The notes under the pieces were generated by a model, which was not told the origin of the DNA, did not search any database, and saw nothing but the letters and a program-made list of their open reading frames with translations. Made by a program: the position numbers and the translations under genes. A DNA stretch of 64,000 bases. It comes from Ypsolopha sequella (Eukaryota > Arthropoda > Insecta > Lepidoptera > Ypsolophidae). Below are positions 10,114 to 19,132 of the stretch, piece after piece (positions within the stretch are counted from its first letter, which is position 1; each line of letters begins with the position of its first letter). The stretch spans positions 7,316,001 through 7,380,000 of the forward strand of contig OW203991.1 in assembly GCA_934047225.1 (NCBI GenBank), given 5' to 3'.

Positions 10114-10455
10114 TTGGTAGAGCTGATACTGAGCTCGATTGTGGAGGTACTTAATCTTACTCGCAAATCCCGCCGAAGTTATTCGGGGGAGAGTAAGAGG
10201 ACTGCTGTCAGGCACAACCAGGTAGCCCACCATACTTGGGACCGATGGATGGCGGTATATCCATCCCCAATTGCCGGCCTTTGTATAAAACAGACTGATG
10301 ACGGGCAGTGGCGTCACAGGTGCGAGTGTTTCGGTACCGCGGTCCAACCCGCCTGCCTAGCGTGTGTGGGTATGCGCATTTCTTCCATGAGAATCGCCAA
10401 CTGTGGCGTAATTTTGGAAATGCTTATGGACGAAGACAGCCTGATGGATGGATGA
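10114..10455 (+). other. Open GC-balanced block, product not recognised
   Basis: A 113-codon frame runs from 10114 to 10455 on the plus strand, and a 79-codon frame overlaps it on the minus strand (10108-10347). Composition is balanced compared with the surrounding AT-rich DNA. The plus product has a Cys-rich central part (residues 69-86) and no domain I can name. Open frames on both strands are expected by chance when stop-rich AT content drops. It may be a decayed transposon coding piece. I would not call it a gene. Confidence 0.2.
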
Positions 10456-10734
10456 AATCAAATTTATTACAAATTTTCTAAATATTTTTTCTTTTTTCAA
10501 TACGTAGCCTTTATTGTTTCGGCGTTCAATATATTAAATTTCAAGAAATAAATAGTTGGGCAAATGTCTGATATATAGGAGTTGACTGCAAAAACGCGTT
10601 TTAAAAACCCTTTGGTCATGACATGATCAACAAACCTCTTTGCTTAGCAACATTTTGTGTTTAGGCGCCGCCCGCCTTGTTCCTTATAGTGAACATGGGC
10701 ATTGATAAAGATCCAAGATTATTTGCACCTAGAC

Positions 10735-10905
10735 GCAAGCAGAAAATAGATACTACCAGAAGGCCGACTGCATATAACGAGCGAACACATGCATAGACGC
10801 GTACGCATGATGATCTCGGCAGAATTTCGTATTGGCATACGACCGACTTCGACCGAGATCGTCGTACGTACGCGTCTATGTGTGCGTGCGCCTGTTTTCG
10901 CTAAT
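10735..10905. repeat. Imperfect GC-rich inverted repeat
   Basis: CATAGACGCGTACGCATGAT near 10792 and the inverse GTACGTACGCGTCTATG near 10863 form a stem around CGGCAGAATTTCG...CGACCGAGATCG. It is probably an old foldback element. Arms are diverged. Confidence 0.45.
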
Positions 10906-11000
10906 TATGCGGAGTGAATCTTCAGTAAGTGGTTATTTTGTGACGGAAGTAGGTACCATCAAAACACTATCACAATTAGGGTGTCTACTTTCTCTGTCTT

Positions 11001-11172
11001 AAGGCTTCAGCACACAGAAAGCTGGGCTGCAGCGGCTGTTTAGCGGGTCACGCTGCGCTTTCTGTGTGGCGTCTCTCAAATACTTTCATAGTAATTCACC
11101 GGCTCACACCGCGCTATCATCGCACTCTGCTTCTGCCCCGCTGCAGCTTAGCTTTCTGTGTGCCAAAGCCTT
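11001..11172. mobile_element. TIR element of about 170 bp
   Basis: AAGGCTTCAGCACACAGAAA at the left is matched by TTTCTGTGTGCCAAAGCCTT at the right, and the following GCTGCAGCGG/CCGCTGCAGC also pair. This is a small TIR element with about 35-base arms. A 4-base TTAA precedes the left end, but TTTA follows the right, so the target duplication is unclear. Confidence 0.65.
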
Positions 11173-11343
11173 TATATGTAATGTCAACATTATAGCCGGT
11201 TCCTTTACCCACCCACTCTAGAGGTTCATCTGCCTCTGCTCGCACACTTGAAATCGGCCTATTTTTATCACAAAAAAATGGTTTAGCATCCATCTGTGAT
11301 ATAATGTAAGACCTTGCATACATTATGTCAAGGAAAGTCTTTA

Positions 11344-11609
11344 TACAAGGTGACTTTTTGATCATCGCCCAAATTCATACTGGAGGCTTGGTACGTGATC
11401 AGTATCTTGGATCAGTAACAATTTTTGTAAAATTCGTAAAATTAAATTTCGGCTTCCCATAGAAATTCAGTTCCAGTCCCGAGTGAATCACCATGGGGAG
11501 TCGAAATTTCATTTTACGAATTTCACCATAATTGTTATTGATCCATGATACTGATCACTTACCAAGCCACCAGTATGAATTTGGACGATGATCAAAAAGT
11601 CACCTTGTA
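11344..11609. mobile_element. Foldback MITE, family P, complete copy
   Basis: The 266-bp palindrome starts TACAAGGTGACTTTTTGATC and ends with its complement. Arms of about 110 bases pair with few mismatches, around a centre near 11475. Related copies are 49838-50082 (diverged), 3600-3735 (half) and, more distantly, 37920-38125. TA at each end suggests a TA target site. The 82-codon minus-strand frame here is a by-product of the palindrome. Confidence 0.8.
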
Positions 11610-11796
11610 TAATAAAAACTAATAACCAAATTACGCAATCGATTTATGAAAAATAATGCCGTTTTATTAAATGAAACACTGGTTGATTAATTAATTTATT
11701 ATTATTATTTATTTAATTAAAATATATAACATTACAGCATAATACTAACACGTTATACATTTCACACAATATTTATATACATAATATTTATATACA

Positions 11797-12206
11797 TTAA
11801 GGCGCTACGGAAAAAAAACTTGCATATCTACTTCAGGAAATAATGTATTATTTTGATAAAATAGTATATTATTTTTGGAATCTTTTTCTAGGGATCTGTT
11901 AAACAGGAACGCGATTGGAGAAATTCGGTTCGATAGAAATATTTATTGAAATGAGGTCTTTTTCGACACAAATTCTCTTGTTTTGACAATTTAGAATGAC
12001 ATATGGACTGCAATTATATTTTATTAGATGCGTTTTAACGGTATCTAGGACCTGATTAAACGAAATTTTGATAGCAACTTTAGTACATTTTGTATTCATA
12101 AAAAACCGACTTTTTTCTGCTTTTCCACGAATCCGTCACTCTCGCACTGAGGGTTTTTTCGCATATGGAGTAACAAGGACGCTAAAACTTTTACATATCG
12201 CCTTAA
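11797..12206 (+). mobile_element. TTAA-ended element, family C (subtype a), copy 1
   Basis: It starts TTAAGGCGCTACGG and ends CATATCGCCTTAA, giving short inverted termini with TTAA at both edges (11797-11800 and 12203-12206). The right TTAA is also the left TTAA of the next element, B. Other subtype a copies are at 17470-17893 (minus), 47690-48098 and 55316-55976 (minus, split by D). It is non-coding and piggyBac-like by its target site only. Confidence 0.75.
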
Positions 12207-12558
12207 GTGCGGTTTAGCAGCCGAATTGTGAAAAACCCGCCTTCTTCTAATTAATCGAAACAGAACATTTAAATTCAAAATTCACTGAATAGTTATTCAA
12301 CAAAACCTTATTACCTATGTATTGTGTTCAAAGTTTTCATTGGTTTCTGTAAATTAGAATGAAACAAAATTTAAAATTCGAAATTTTAGCATTTCTTATT
12401 TACAGAATCCAATGGAAACTTTGCGATGGCAACATATACAATACATAGGTTATAAAGTTTTGTTGAACAACTATTGAGTGAGTTTTGAATTTAAGTGTTC
12501 TGTTTCGATTAATTAGAAAAAGGCGGGTTTTTCACAACACGGCTGCTGAACCGCTTAA
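12203..12558. mobile_element. TTAA-ended TIR element, family B, best copy
   Basis: The about 356-bp element begins TTAAGTGCGGTTTAGCAGCC and ends GGCTGCTGAACCGCTTAA. Inverted arms extend about 120 bases, through AACCCGCCTTC/AGGCGGGTT and AACAAAACCTTAT/ATAAAGTTTTGTT. It contains the uninterrupted site ACCTATGTATTGTG near 12313, which shows where A inserted in the copy at 2702. It shares its left TTAA with the C element upstream and its right TTAA with the LINE tail downstream. Confidence 0.8.
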
Positions 12559-12705
12559 TGAATGAATGAATTGACACTTTATTGTACACAAAAGACATAT
12601 AAAAGAAAACAGAGTATTGAAAACATAATTTTGAACAAAAGCGGACGTATCACTTAAAGCGATTTCTTCCAGCCAACCTTTGGTTGGTGAAGAAATTGCA
12701 CGGAG
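12559..12705 (-). mobile_element. LINE (or LINE-mobilised SINE) 3' end, family I
   Basis: Read on the minus strand this is TTGGCTGGAAGAAATCGCTT ... GTACAATAAAGTG followed by (ATTC)n. The same tail occurs at 16640-16790 (minus), 51365-51540 (plus) and 59341-59490 (plus). At 16640 it follows a decayed reverse-transcriptase C-terminus, so the family is a non-LTR retrotransposon ending in an ATTC microsatellite. This copy carries only the 3' end. Confidence 0.7.
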
Positions 12706-12961
12706 AAAAAATATTTTTACAATACTACCAGATAGTTTTGTAAAAAATACCTGGTTAACAAAAACAGAATTATGTTACGTTAACTTGAATTATTGTATGA
12801 GTAAAGTATTGAATTATTGTATAAATATTGATTGTACAAGTAAACTGAACAATAAATATAGACGTCACATATAGTACAGTGTTTTCTGTTTAAACGAACT
12901 ATATTCAGGTTAACGGAACCAGAATATTTTCTCGGTGTGTCACTAGAAAAGTGAAAAAAAA
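12706..12961. other. AT-rich spacer
   Basis: No element is recognised. A 64-codon frame at 12680-12874 overlaps the LINE tail and has no recognisable product. Confidence 0.4.
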
Positions 12962-13082
12962 AATATGAGAGAGAAGGAATAATCCCATATAATTACCAAT
13001 AAATTCAGCTTTTTTTTAACCACTGTTAAAAAAAACAGTAACTTATAGGTAATTATGGGATTATTCCCTCTCTCTCATATTA
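12962..13082. mobile_element. Small foldback element
   Basis: AATATGAGAGAGAAGGAATA (12962 on) pairs with TATTCCCTCTCTCTCATATT ending near 13081. Arms of about 36 bases flank an A/T-rich loop that itself holds ACTGTT...AACAGT. No other copy is seen here. Confidence 0.6.
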
Positions 13083-13515
13083 TACTTGCCACTTGTTTCC
13101 GCTATAACGAAACAGCCCCGACAAACTGTTTGCGTCTGAAAGGGTCCCTAACAATATAGCCGATCAGTCACCTTGATCGGTTATACCTATCTACCGAGTT
13201 TGTCCATCTATTTTCAATTAATTGGCACGACAAATGGTTCAGCCGACAGAACGGGTTCGTTTAGTAAGCAAATCGTTTTGTTTGTCACGCAAATTGGAAA
13301 GAATTAAATGTTTTCATCTAGTTTTCCGTTGATGAGTTTCATATTTGATCCTTTATTTGTTGTTGCAACTGGTCTAATATTAATTAACATTATATATCAT
13401 TACAGTGTTTATTCAATAAAATTAACTTAAATAACATTAAAATAGTAAAAAAAAAAAATGGGGTCTAAAATAAATTAATCTAAACTAAACTTATAATATT
13501 TACGTAAGGTAAAAA
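13083..13515. other. Spacer, nothing recognised
   Basis: The first 200 bases have mixed composition and the rest is AT-rich. No frame or repeat is supported. Confidence 0.4.
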
Positions 13516-13623
13516 ATGCTGGCCAAATCGTCGCCGTCGTTGGAGAGGGTGCCCAAAAGGCTATATAGCGGCGTTGCCACGCTGGATGGCCAGGCTTATT
13601 CTTTGGCCAAAATGCCCGTGTAG
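13516..13623 (+). other. 35-codon GC-rich open frame, unknown
   Basis: ATG at 13516 opens a 35-residue frame that stops with TAG at 13621. The peptide begins MLAKSSPSLERVPKRLYSG and ends in AKMPV. The block is strikingly GC-rich inside AT-rich flanks, and the frame starts and ends almost exactly at the composition change, which is unusual for chance. It may be the tail of a transposon protein or a small exon. It is immediately followed by a reversed scrap of SINE S1 (13620-13645). I do not recognise the peptide. Confidence 0.3.
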
Positions 13624-13647
13624 AAACGTAGAAAGAAAAGTATTTTT

Positions 13648-13741
13648 TTTTCCCTTTTACCCTGAATCCGCCCCTCTCGCACTGCGCGATTTTTCGCTTG
13701 AAGTGACAGTGACAAAAATAAAATTCGCATAGCCTCTTAAG
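13648..13741 (+). mobile_element. Family C (subtype b) right-end fragment
   Basis: This matches 2120-2224 down to the terminal GCATAGCCTCTTAA. The left part of the element is missing. Confidence 0.6.
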
Positions 13742-13854
13742 AAGGCATTTTATACAATTACTTTGGGATCTGGATAAACGAGATCTACGTGAGCAACGTG
13801 AGCAACGTGAGCAACGCTATGGGGCGTTTGCTAATATATTAATATTTTGTGCGC

Positions 13855-13995
13855 TTTCCCATAGATGGACTTTTCTTTCTGCGTTTCTATACTGCAATGA
13901 TATAATGTTAATTTATATCTCCTTGCGATGGATAAATCGCCAAGTGTTCAAACATAGAAATTTATTTGTCATAGTGGTATAATATTGTTTATATC
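13855..13995 (+). mobile_element. SINE S1 body/tail fragment
   Basis: ACTTTTCTTTCTGCGTTTCT followed by ATACTGCAATGATATAATG matches the body after the tRNA-like head at 32062-32215. The tail GTGTTCAAACATAGAAATTT is shared with 37712-37755. The head is missing. Confidence 0.6.
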
Positions 13996-14403
13996 TATAA
14001 GTTAATTATTTTTAATTTTTATTAGGTTGTGTTGAAAATAGTAAGTAAGTATTACTTTTAATATTTATTGAAATATTTTCTATGATATTTCTTTGTAATT
14101 ATTTTTGCATCCATTCCCGTTGATTCTATAAGTGAATGCATAAAAGGATGCATAACCAACTTCTCGTGGTTAGGCAAAAAACTTAACGCATACGGTCTAT
14201 CGCACAAAAACATATTAACTTTACTTGTTTGCTTTGATATAAAGTGGGTATTAAATGCACCGGCAATACATGAATTAAGGCAACTAAAAAAGACAAGAAT
14301 CTCTCATTAAAAAATTGCTATCAATCAATCGCTACCAGATCGAAATGGCCCAGTGAACCCGGCGAACTGACAAGCCGGCCACATTATACATTTGTATCGG
14401 AGC
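13996..14403. other. Spacer, nothing recognised
   Basis: AT-rich, becoming more mixed after 14330. No frame or repeat is supported. Confidence 0.4.
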
Positions 14404-14720
14404 TATGCTTCTCCATTCAATACCCGACTTCGAAAAAAGAAGTTGTTCTGTGACCTTGCATTTTTCCTCGGTTCGTTTTTCGTTTGTATCGCGCACGCGC
14501 GGTAGCGAGCTGGATCAATGCCGAAAAACGGGGGCCGTGCGTCCCCCGAGAACGGCGGGGGGGACCTGTCGTAAAGTAAGGCGAACCTTCTAAAGGGATC
14601 GGTCCTTCGTGTTGCTAGGCAACCACGCCTTAGCCTGTAATTGGGGGTGGGTCGATAATGCCTAGGCATCATTTTCTTTAATCGTCGTCGGTGCGTAGGT
14701 GCGCGGCTTTTAGTAGGAGA
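14404..14720. promoter_or_regulatory. CpG-rich block with an X-box, candidate regulatory region
   Basis: CG dinucleotides are dense (for example GCGCACGCGCGGTAGCGAGC near 14489) and G/C runs occur at 14525-14560, unlike the AT-rich surroundings. Both strands carry short open frames (62 and 89 codons) with unrelated low-complexity products, so coding is not supported. A palindromic X-box lies at 14611-14623. CpG-rich islands in AT-rich insect DNA often sit at promoters, but no TATA, initiator or transcript evidence is visible. Confidence 0.35.
14611..14623. promoter_or_regulatory. RFX-type X-box candidate
   Basis: GTTGCTAGGCAAC is a palindrome of two RFX half-sites (GTTGCY and RGCAAC) separated by one base. 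RFX factors bind spacing of one to three bases and drive ciliary genes in animals. One such site can arise by chance in 64 kb, so function is uncertain. Confidence 0.4.
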
Positions 14721-14734
14721 TCCGGTTTTTCAGC

Positions 14735-14855
14735 TTTGATAGTCTGTCTGAGAATAACTTTACCTGACACGGGCATGGTTTTTTTATCGTTTATCATTCC
14801 CCATTTCAAGTAAAGTTACTCTCAGCTTTCATTAGGCAGACTATATGGATTGAGA
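14735..14855. repeat. Imperfect inverted repeat
   Basis: AGTCTGTCTGAGAATAACTT near 14740 pairs loosely with AAGTTACTCTCAGCTTTCAT...AGACT near 14813-14841. It is probably an old small TIR element. Confidence 0.4.
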
Positions 14856-15157
14856 AAATAAATGTCCAAAAAAATTGTTCCTTAATAAATTTCAAATAAA
14901 GCAAAATTTTTTAATCGTATGTATCATTAAATTCATTAATTTAAACCAAAATTTATTATTTATGTCTAATTCAAAACGAGAATTCATTAATTTGCGGAAA
15001 TAAATTAATCTGGCGTTAAACAATACACATAAAAATTTAACGTGACAGTCAATTAAATAATTAATTATCAAAAATGACCTAAATATTGACAAAAACATTT
15101 GAAACACTAGAAACTGTTCTTTTTGATGCAACTTTATATTACTCGAGGTATATAATT
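14856..15157. other. AT-rich spacer
   Basis: No gene is seen; a 79-codon minus-strand frame here is Phe/Ile/Asn-rich, as expected from AT-rich DNA. Confidence 0.4.
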
Positions 15158-15316
15158 GTGTCGATTCGGTGTAACACGACTTAACTTATTTGACAGGACT
15201 AAACCTAATTTAAGCGTGCTGTCTTCTTCTTTCTGTATCGAAAAGACAAAGATAGGACGCTTAAAATAAATTAAGTCCTGGCAAATAAGTTAGGTCGTGT
15301 TACACCGAATCGACAC
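15158..15316. mobile_element. Foldback MITE of 159 bp
   Basis: GTGTCGATTCGGTGTAACAC at the left is matched exactly by GTGTTACACCGAATCGACAC at the right. Arms extend about 50 bases with a few mismatches (ACTTATTTGACAGGACT / AGTCCTGGCAAATAAGT). Flanks read AATT and CAAT, so the target duplication is not clear. No other copy is in this window. Confidence 0.75.
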
Positions 15317-15379
15317 CAATATGTACTTACTTAAGCATCCGTCATAAAGTGATATTTAAAAACTTACATTGCTTTGAAG

Positions 15380-15475
15380 GTTACAAGATTAAAATATGGT
15401 AGAAAATACTAATTAGTAGATATTTAACGCGTCTTTGCACAATAATTGTAGTTTTGTGCAATAAATAATTCTATA
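15380..15475 (+). mobile_element. LINE 3' tail (TGTGCAATAAA type)
   Basis: The stretch GGTAGAAAATACTAATTAGT...TTTTGTGCAATAAATAATT matches tails at 28375-28470 and, more loosely, at 37075-37168 and 50990-51062. The common end TGTGCAATAAA acts as a combined polyadenylation signal and 3' end of a non-LTR element. No coding part is retained. Confidence 0.5.
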
Positions 15476-15504
15476 TACTATTTTTAATTTTTTTTTTATA
15501 TAAA

Positions 15505-15690
15505 CCGGCTCACCTCAATACGTGCTATGATCGGGAAAGCCGACCAGTTTCAGCAGATTTAGACTGCCTTCATCTGGGCGAGTAAAGACGTTTACGCGAC
15601 GACGTTACGCCTCACACTGGTCGGCTTTCCCGATCATAACACGTATTGAGGTGAGCCGTTTTTATATAAATCATAAATTATCCTCAAGTC
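15505..15690. mobile_element. Foldback element, family F, short copy
   Basis: GGCTCACCTCAATACGTGCT on the left pairs with the inverse ending GGTGAGCC at the right. The inner arm is largely lost compared with 33642-33955, leaving one inner segment (15541-15615). Outer flanking sequence (TTATATAAATCATAAATTAT) is also part of the family. Confidence 0.7.
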
Positions 15691-16378
15691 TCATTTAATT
15701 CTATAATTCTATATACTATTATTATTATCAAAAATTAGAGCGGCGTTCAGAGGAAAAAGATTATTCAATGACTGCCAAACTCTGACGTCAAAGCAAAATT
15801 TTTTGGCAGTTATCCAGTCTTCTACAGTAAGATTCATCACAAAGCATAACATTCCAACCGTCATACACACAGAAATTGTTCTAGAATGTAAATTGGCATG
15901 TTCGACCGATCACAAGGCCAGTCGAGTCGTAGTAAAGCGGTATACACACGTCGTTGTACAAACACGATCCATGAATGGATTTCCGCACAAGCACTCCGTA
16001 CATAACGCCTAGACTACGGCCAGACTGACTTCTGGAAGGTCAATCGTGTTTCCGACTTCTACATGAATCATGAATATACGGGGTATCAAATCGATTGCTA
16101 AATGGTTTTAGAGATTAATCTAGAAATGGAAAAGCTTTGGCTGTGACTGTGACCATATTCATGACGAAACTGTCCTGCCAAGCGGGTCACCGTTTTCAGG
16201 CGTGACGTATCAGTTACCGAGTTACGCAGATTTTGCGGAAGTCCCTAGAAAGACTGATTAACGCCTCGCTTGTTTTTACTCCCTCAAATTTATTTTAATT
16301 GTGCCTTACTTGACGAGAAAAGGGTGAAAAACGATTTTCTTTTCATGTTTTTGTTATTAGGCGTAAAGCGCAAAATAT
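15691..16378. other. Repeat-poor stretch with an unrecognised frame
   Basis: A 69-codon frame (15803-16012) lies in sequence of balanced composition, but the product has no domain I know. No terminal repeats are visible. It may be unique DNA. Confidence 0.3.
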
Positions 16379-16610
16379 GTAATTTAGGAAGTCATCCAGT
16401 ATCGTTAATACATCACGTTTCACTGCAAAACACTTATTTTTGCGCGAACTTATCTTCACTTCTCAGTACAAGCAAGCTAACTCAGTTTGTATGGACAAGT
16501 GAAGAAAAAGTTCACGCAAAGAAAAGTACTTTGCAGTGGAATGTGATGTATTAAAGATACTGAATCACCTCCTAAATTGCTTTCCATTTAAATTGAAAGA
16601 CCTTATAGAT
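16379..16610. mobile_element. Foldback MITE, family A, copy 2
   Basis: This matches 2818-3082 but the outer left arm is missing. It starts within GTAATTTAGGAAGTCATCCA and runs to the full right end GAAAGACCTTATA. The centre differs by a small deletion. The 94-codon frame over it is incidental. Confidence 0.75.
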
Positions 16611-16639
16611 ATAAAATCATAAATATGTAAAAATGCTGG

Positions 16640-17230
16640 AATGAATGAATGAATGAATGAATGAATGAATAAACACTTTATTGCACAGAAAAATTAAAAT
16701 AAAACACAGAATACAGAAAAATAAAAGGCAAGGGCGGACTTATTCCTTAAAGAAATTTCTTCCAGTCAACCGATGGTGTGGAGAAAAGAAAAAATAATTT
16801 ACAAGTATATTTGTGCAAAAAGAAAAATAATCTTCTTCAAGCCTAATATTTTAATATAATACACTACATACTAATACATACACAAATACATAAATACATA
16901 CATACAAATAAAGTAGCATAGTCAGTCTAGTCAGAGAGATGAAAGGTAATAATTTTTCAGGTTAAATCTAAAAGAGGACACAGAAGGAAGATTTCTGAGG
17001 GTTTGCGGAAGTTCATTCCAAAGCCGCACTGCATTGACCGTAAATGATTTAGAAAAACGAAAACTGGAAATGGTACCTAAGCATAAAGATCAAGGAATGT
17101 GTATGCAAAGTTTCAAATTCCCAAATCGGCAGGATGCGATGTATTGGACATTCATAAATGACAAATTTCACATTTTCGCAAGGATAATTTTTTTGTATAC
17201 TTGTCGTAACGAAAGACTTAATTTTGGAAA
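16640..17230 (-). mobile_element. LINE 3' portion, family I (decayed)
   Basis: On the minus strand this contains the end of a reverse-transcriptase frame (stop at 16931), a 3' UTR, the GAAGAAATTTCTT/ataagtccgcc-type tail and a terminal (ATTC)n tract (16638-16671 on the plus strand as AATG repeats). It is the only family I copy here that keeps coding sequence, and it ties the short tails at 12559, 51365 and 59341 to a non-LTR retrotransposon. The 5' part is missing, as is usual after incomplete reverse transcription. Confidence 0.75.
16931..17109 (-). pseudogene. Non-LTR reverse transcriptase, C-terminal remnant
   Basis: Read on the minus strand from about 17109 the frame gives GTISSFRFSKSFTV, then NAVRLWNELPQTLRNLP and ends with a stop at 16931-16933. 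The AVRLWNELP core is a hallmark of the extreme C-terminus of many insect LINE reverse-transcriptase proteins, just after the polymerase and connection regions. A TGA interrupts the frame upstream of about 17093, and no polymerase motif remains. It belongs to the family I LINE whose 3' UTR and ATTC tail follow at 16640-16920. The same peptide core, from another copy or family, is at 57640-57815 (AVRLWNDLP). Confidence 0.75.
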
Positions 17231-17261
17231 CCGGTTGAGCATAATAAAGTATATATTAAAA

Positions 17262-17412
17262 ATAATCATCAATCAGTCCACATCCACCCACTGTTGGGCA
17301 TAATGCCTCTTCTCCACGATATTTTCGTCAGTCTCTCACCAGCATCATCCATTGCCCACCAACAGTCCTGACGATATCGTTTCGCCATCAGGTTATCGGT
17401 CTACCCACTGAA
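17262..17412 (-). pseudogene. LINE C-terminal remnant (GRP-W-DDIVR type)
   Basis: The minus strand reads VGRPIT, a stop, then WRNDIVRTVGGQWM, a further stop, and after a frameshift AQQWVDVD and a stop. This matches the conserved tail (G-R-P-x-T-R-W-x-D-D ... A-x-x-Q-W) of a group of insect non-LTR retrotransposons, as I remember it. At least two stops and one frameshift show it is dead. It lies just upstream of the family I remnant on the same strand but ends in a different peptide, so they are two elements. Confidence 0.6.
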
Positions 17413-17469
17413 TATTTTCCTGGTCTCAGCTGCCACTCTGTTACTGCCCTAGTCCACAGTTTGATTCGT

Positions 17470-17893
17470 TTAAGGCACTACGTAAAAGTTTAAGCGTCGC
17501 TGTTACTCCATATGCAAAAAAAACCTCAGTGCAAGTGGGACGGATTCGTTGAAAAGTAGCAAATAGTCGGTTTTTTAGTCATTTAAAATGTACAAAGTTA
17601 TTTTGTGAAAAAGATTCTCAAGGAGACTTTATAAATACATAATATCCACATTTTGAATGCAATTTTACAATGAAATTAGTAAGGATTTCAGAATTACAGG
17701 AAAAAATAAATTAATTTAAAGGACTTTTCGGAATTAAATTCTATCGAGAAATTTCATCCAATCGCGTTTTCCTTCAGTGAGAATCCTAATCAAATACTCA
17801 ATAAACATTTACACAAAATGAAATACGCAGATGACGTTATAGTGGAGTAAATGGATTCGAAAAAACCCCAATTCTTTTTTGTTATCGCATTAA
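17470..17893 (-). mobile_element. TTAA-ended element, family C (subtype a), copy 2
   Basis: Inverted relative to 11797: it begins TTAAGGCACTACGTAAAAGT and ends with GTTATCGCATTAA. TTAA is present at both edges (17470-17473 and 17890-17893). No coding capacity. Confidence 0.7.
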
Positions 17894-17989
17894 GGACATT
17901 TTCTACTCGAGTTCGTCATCGAATCTCGACGTTTGGTACACTTATTTCTCTATTAAACATTATTTCAATAAAATTAAGTATATAACAGG

Positions 17990-18179
17990 TCATTACATAT
18001 GAAATTGCCGAAATTTTCTAACAGATTCATGAGTTCATAATTCCTGGAATTAAATAGCTATTTCAATTATTTGTTTTATGTTTGAAAGTTCATTTCAAGG
18101 TTTTACATCTACGTATAAATTTTATTTTAATTTTCCATTTAATTATGAAAATTAAATCTTCAAAAACAGTTGGTCCTAA
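17990..18179 (+). repeat. Family K, left half (split by copia)
   Basis: This matches 8050-8232. It stops at the copia LTR and continues at 23279. Confidence 0.7.
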
Positions 18180-18434
18180 TGTTGGAATGTACAAAAACAA
18201 ATCAATATCATTTCAACACTATATTCTGTCTCTTTCTTACTTGTTAATATTTGTTTTTATGAACAAGCCACTTCAACCACTTGACTAAAAGTCCCTTGAA
18301 TAGTTTCTCTTTACTGCCTGCGCCTTCAGCGAGCTATACGTGACACACCTCTCCTGACAAAATAACGATGAATAAATAGTATATTATTTGGATCGTTAAA
18401 CTCTGCTTTTTACTGGAATACCTATATCCTAACA
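18180..18434 (+). repeat. Copia 5' LTR
   Basis: The 255-bp LTR starts TGTTGGAATG and ends ATCCTAACA. It holds a polyadenylation-type AATAAA at 18371-18376, close to a TATATTA. I see no difference from the 3' LTR. Confidence 0.92.
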
Positions 18435-18452
18435 GGTTATGGTGCCCAGAAC
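18434..18452 (+). other. Copia primer-binding site
   Basis: AGGTTATGGTGCCCAGAAC follows the LTR directly. It resembles the GGTTATGGGCCCAG site by which copia elements use an internal cut of initiator tRNA-Met, with one extra base. The assignment is from memory of copia. Confidence 0.5.
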
Positions 18453-18510
18453 GCAAGTAAATAAATAATAACAAATAAAAGTGAAATAAAATAATTGAAC
18501 ATTTTCAATT

Positions 18511-18706
18511 GAAAACTTTCTGTGCGTTGAAAAGTGAAAAGTGAGAAAATAAATAAAAGAACTATTAGGAGTCTTAGTGATCAAATAAATTGATTAAACC
18601 TTTTCAAAAAAAAAAAATTTAAACTTTCTGTGCATAAGACTTTGTGTTGAAAAAGTGAACAGTGAGAAAATAGAGAAAAGTACTCTTAAAACTTTTAGTG
18701 ATTAAA
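18511..18706 (+). repeat. Diverged duplication in copia leader
   Basis: The leader contains two related blocks, about 18511-18590 and 18619-18706. Both run AAACTTTCTGTGC..., then GTGAAAAGTGAGAAAATA / GTGAACAGTGAGAAAATA, and on to TTAGTGAT. It is an internal tandem duplication of the region before gag. Confidence 0.65.
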
Positions 18707-19093
18707 ATGGATTCATGTAGATTAAAACGGAACATTAAACCATTTGATGGTGATAGATAAAGTGTTTGGAAGCTTAGAATTCGCAATTTATTGAATGAAC
18801 TAGAAATACTGAAAGTGATCGACGACGATATTCCTTCGGTGCCAGAAGCTGAGTGGATAAAGAAAAATGCATCAGCTAAGAACACTATAATAGAATTTCT
18901 GTCAGATTCTTTTCTTGGCTTGACAACAGAACAAGACACGGCCAAAGAAATTTTTGCTAAGCTTGACTCTATCTTTGAGAGGAAAAGTGTAGCGACACAG
19001 TTGTCTTTAAGAAAAAGATTATTAAACTTAAAGCTGGAAAGTGAAACACCGTTAATTAAACACTTTCAAATATTTGATGATATCATCACCTAA
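18707..19093 (+). pseudogene. Copia gag N-terminal part, two in-frame stops
   Basis: ATG at 18707 begins MDSCRLKRNIKPFDGDR, then TAA at 18758-18760 interrupts. The same frame resumes as SVWKLRIRNLLNELE and continues to a second TAA at 19091-19093, after which it runs on without further break into the zinc knuckle and pol. Gag of this superfamily (the UBN2/Retrotran_gag families) packages element RNA into cytoplasmic particles. F-D-G-x-x-(x)-x-V-W-K is the typical start. Because the frame is otherwise intact, both stops look like recent single-base changes, or the element is expressed by stop readthrough. I favour the former, since the first stop is only 17 codons in. Confidence 0.8.
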
Positions 19094-19132
19094 CTCACAG
19101 CTGCAGGTGCAAAGTTAGAGGAGTCCGACAAA

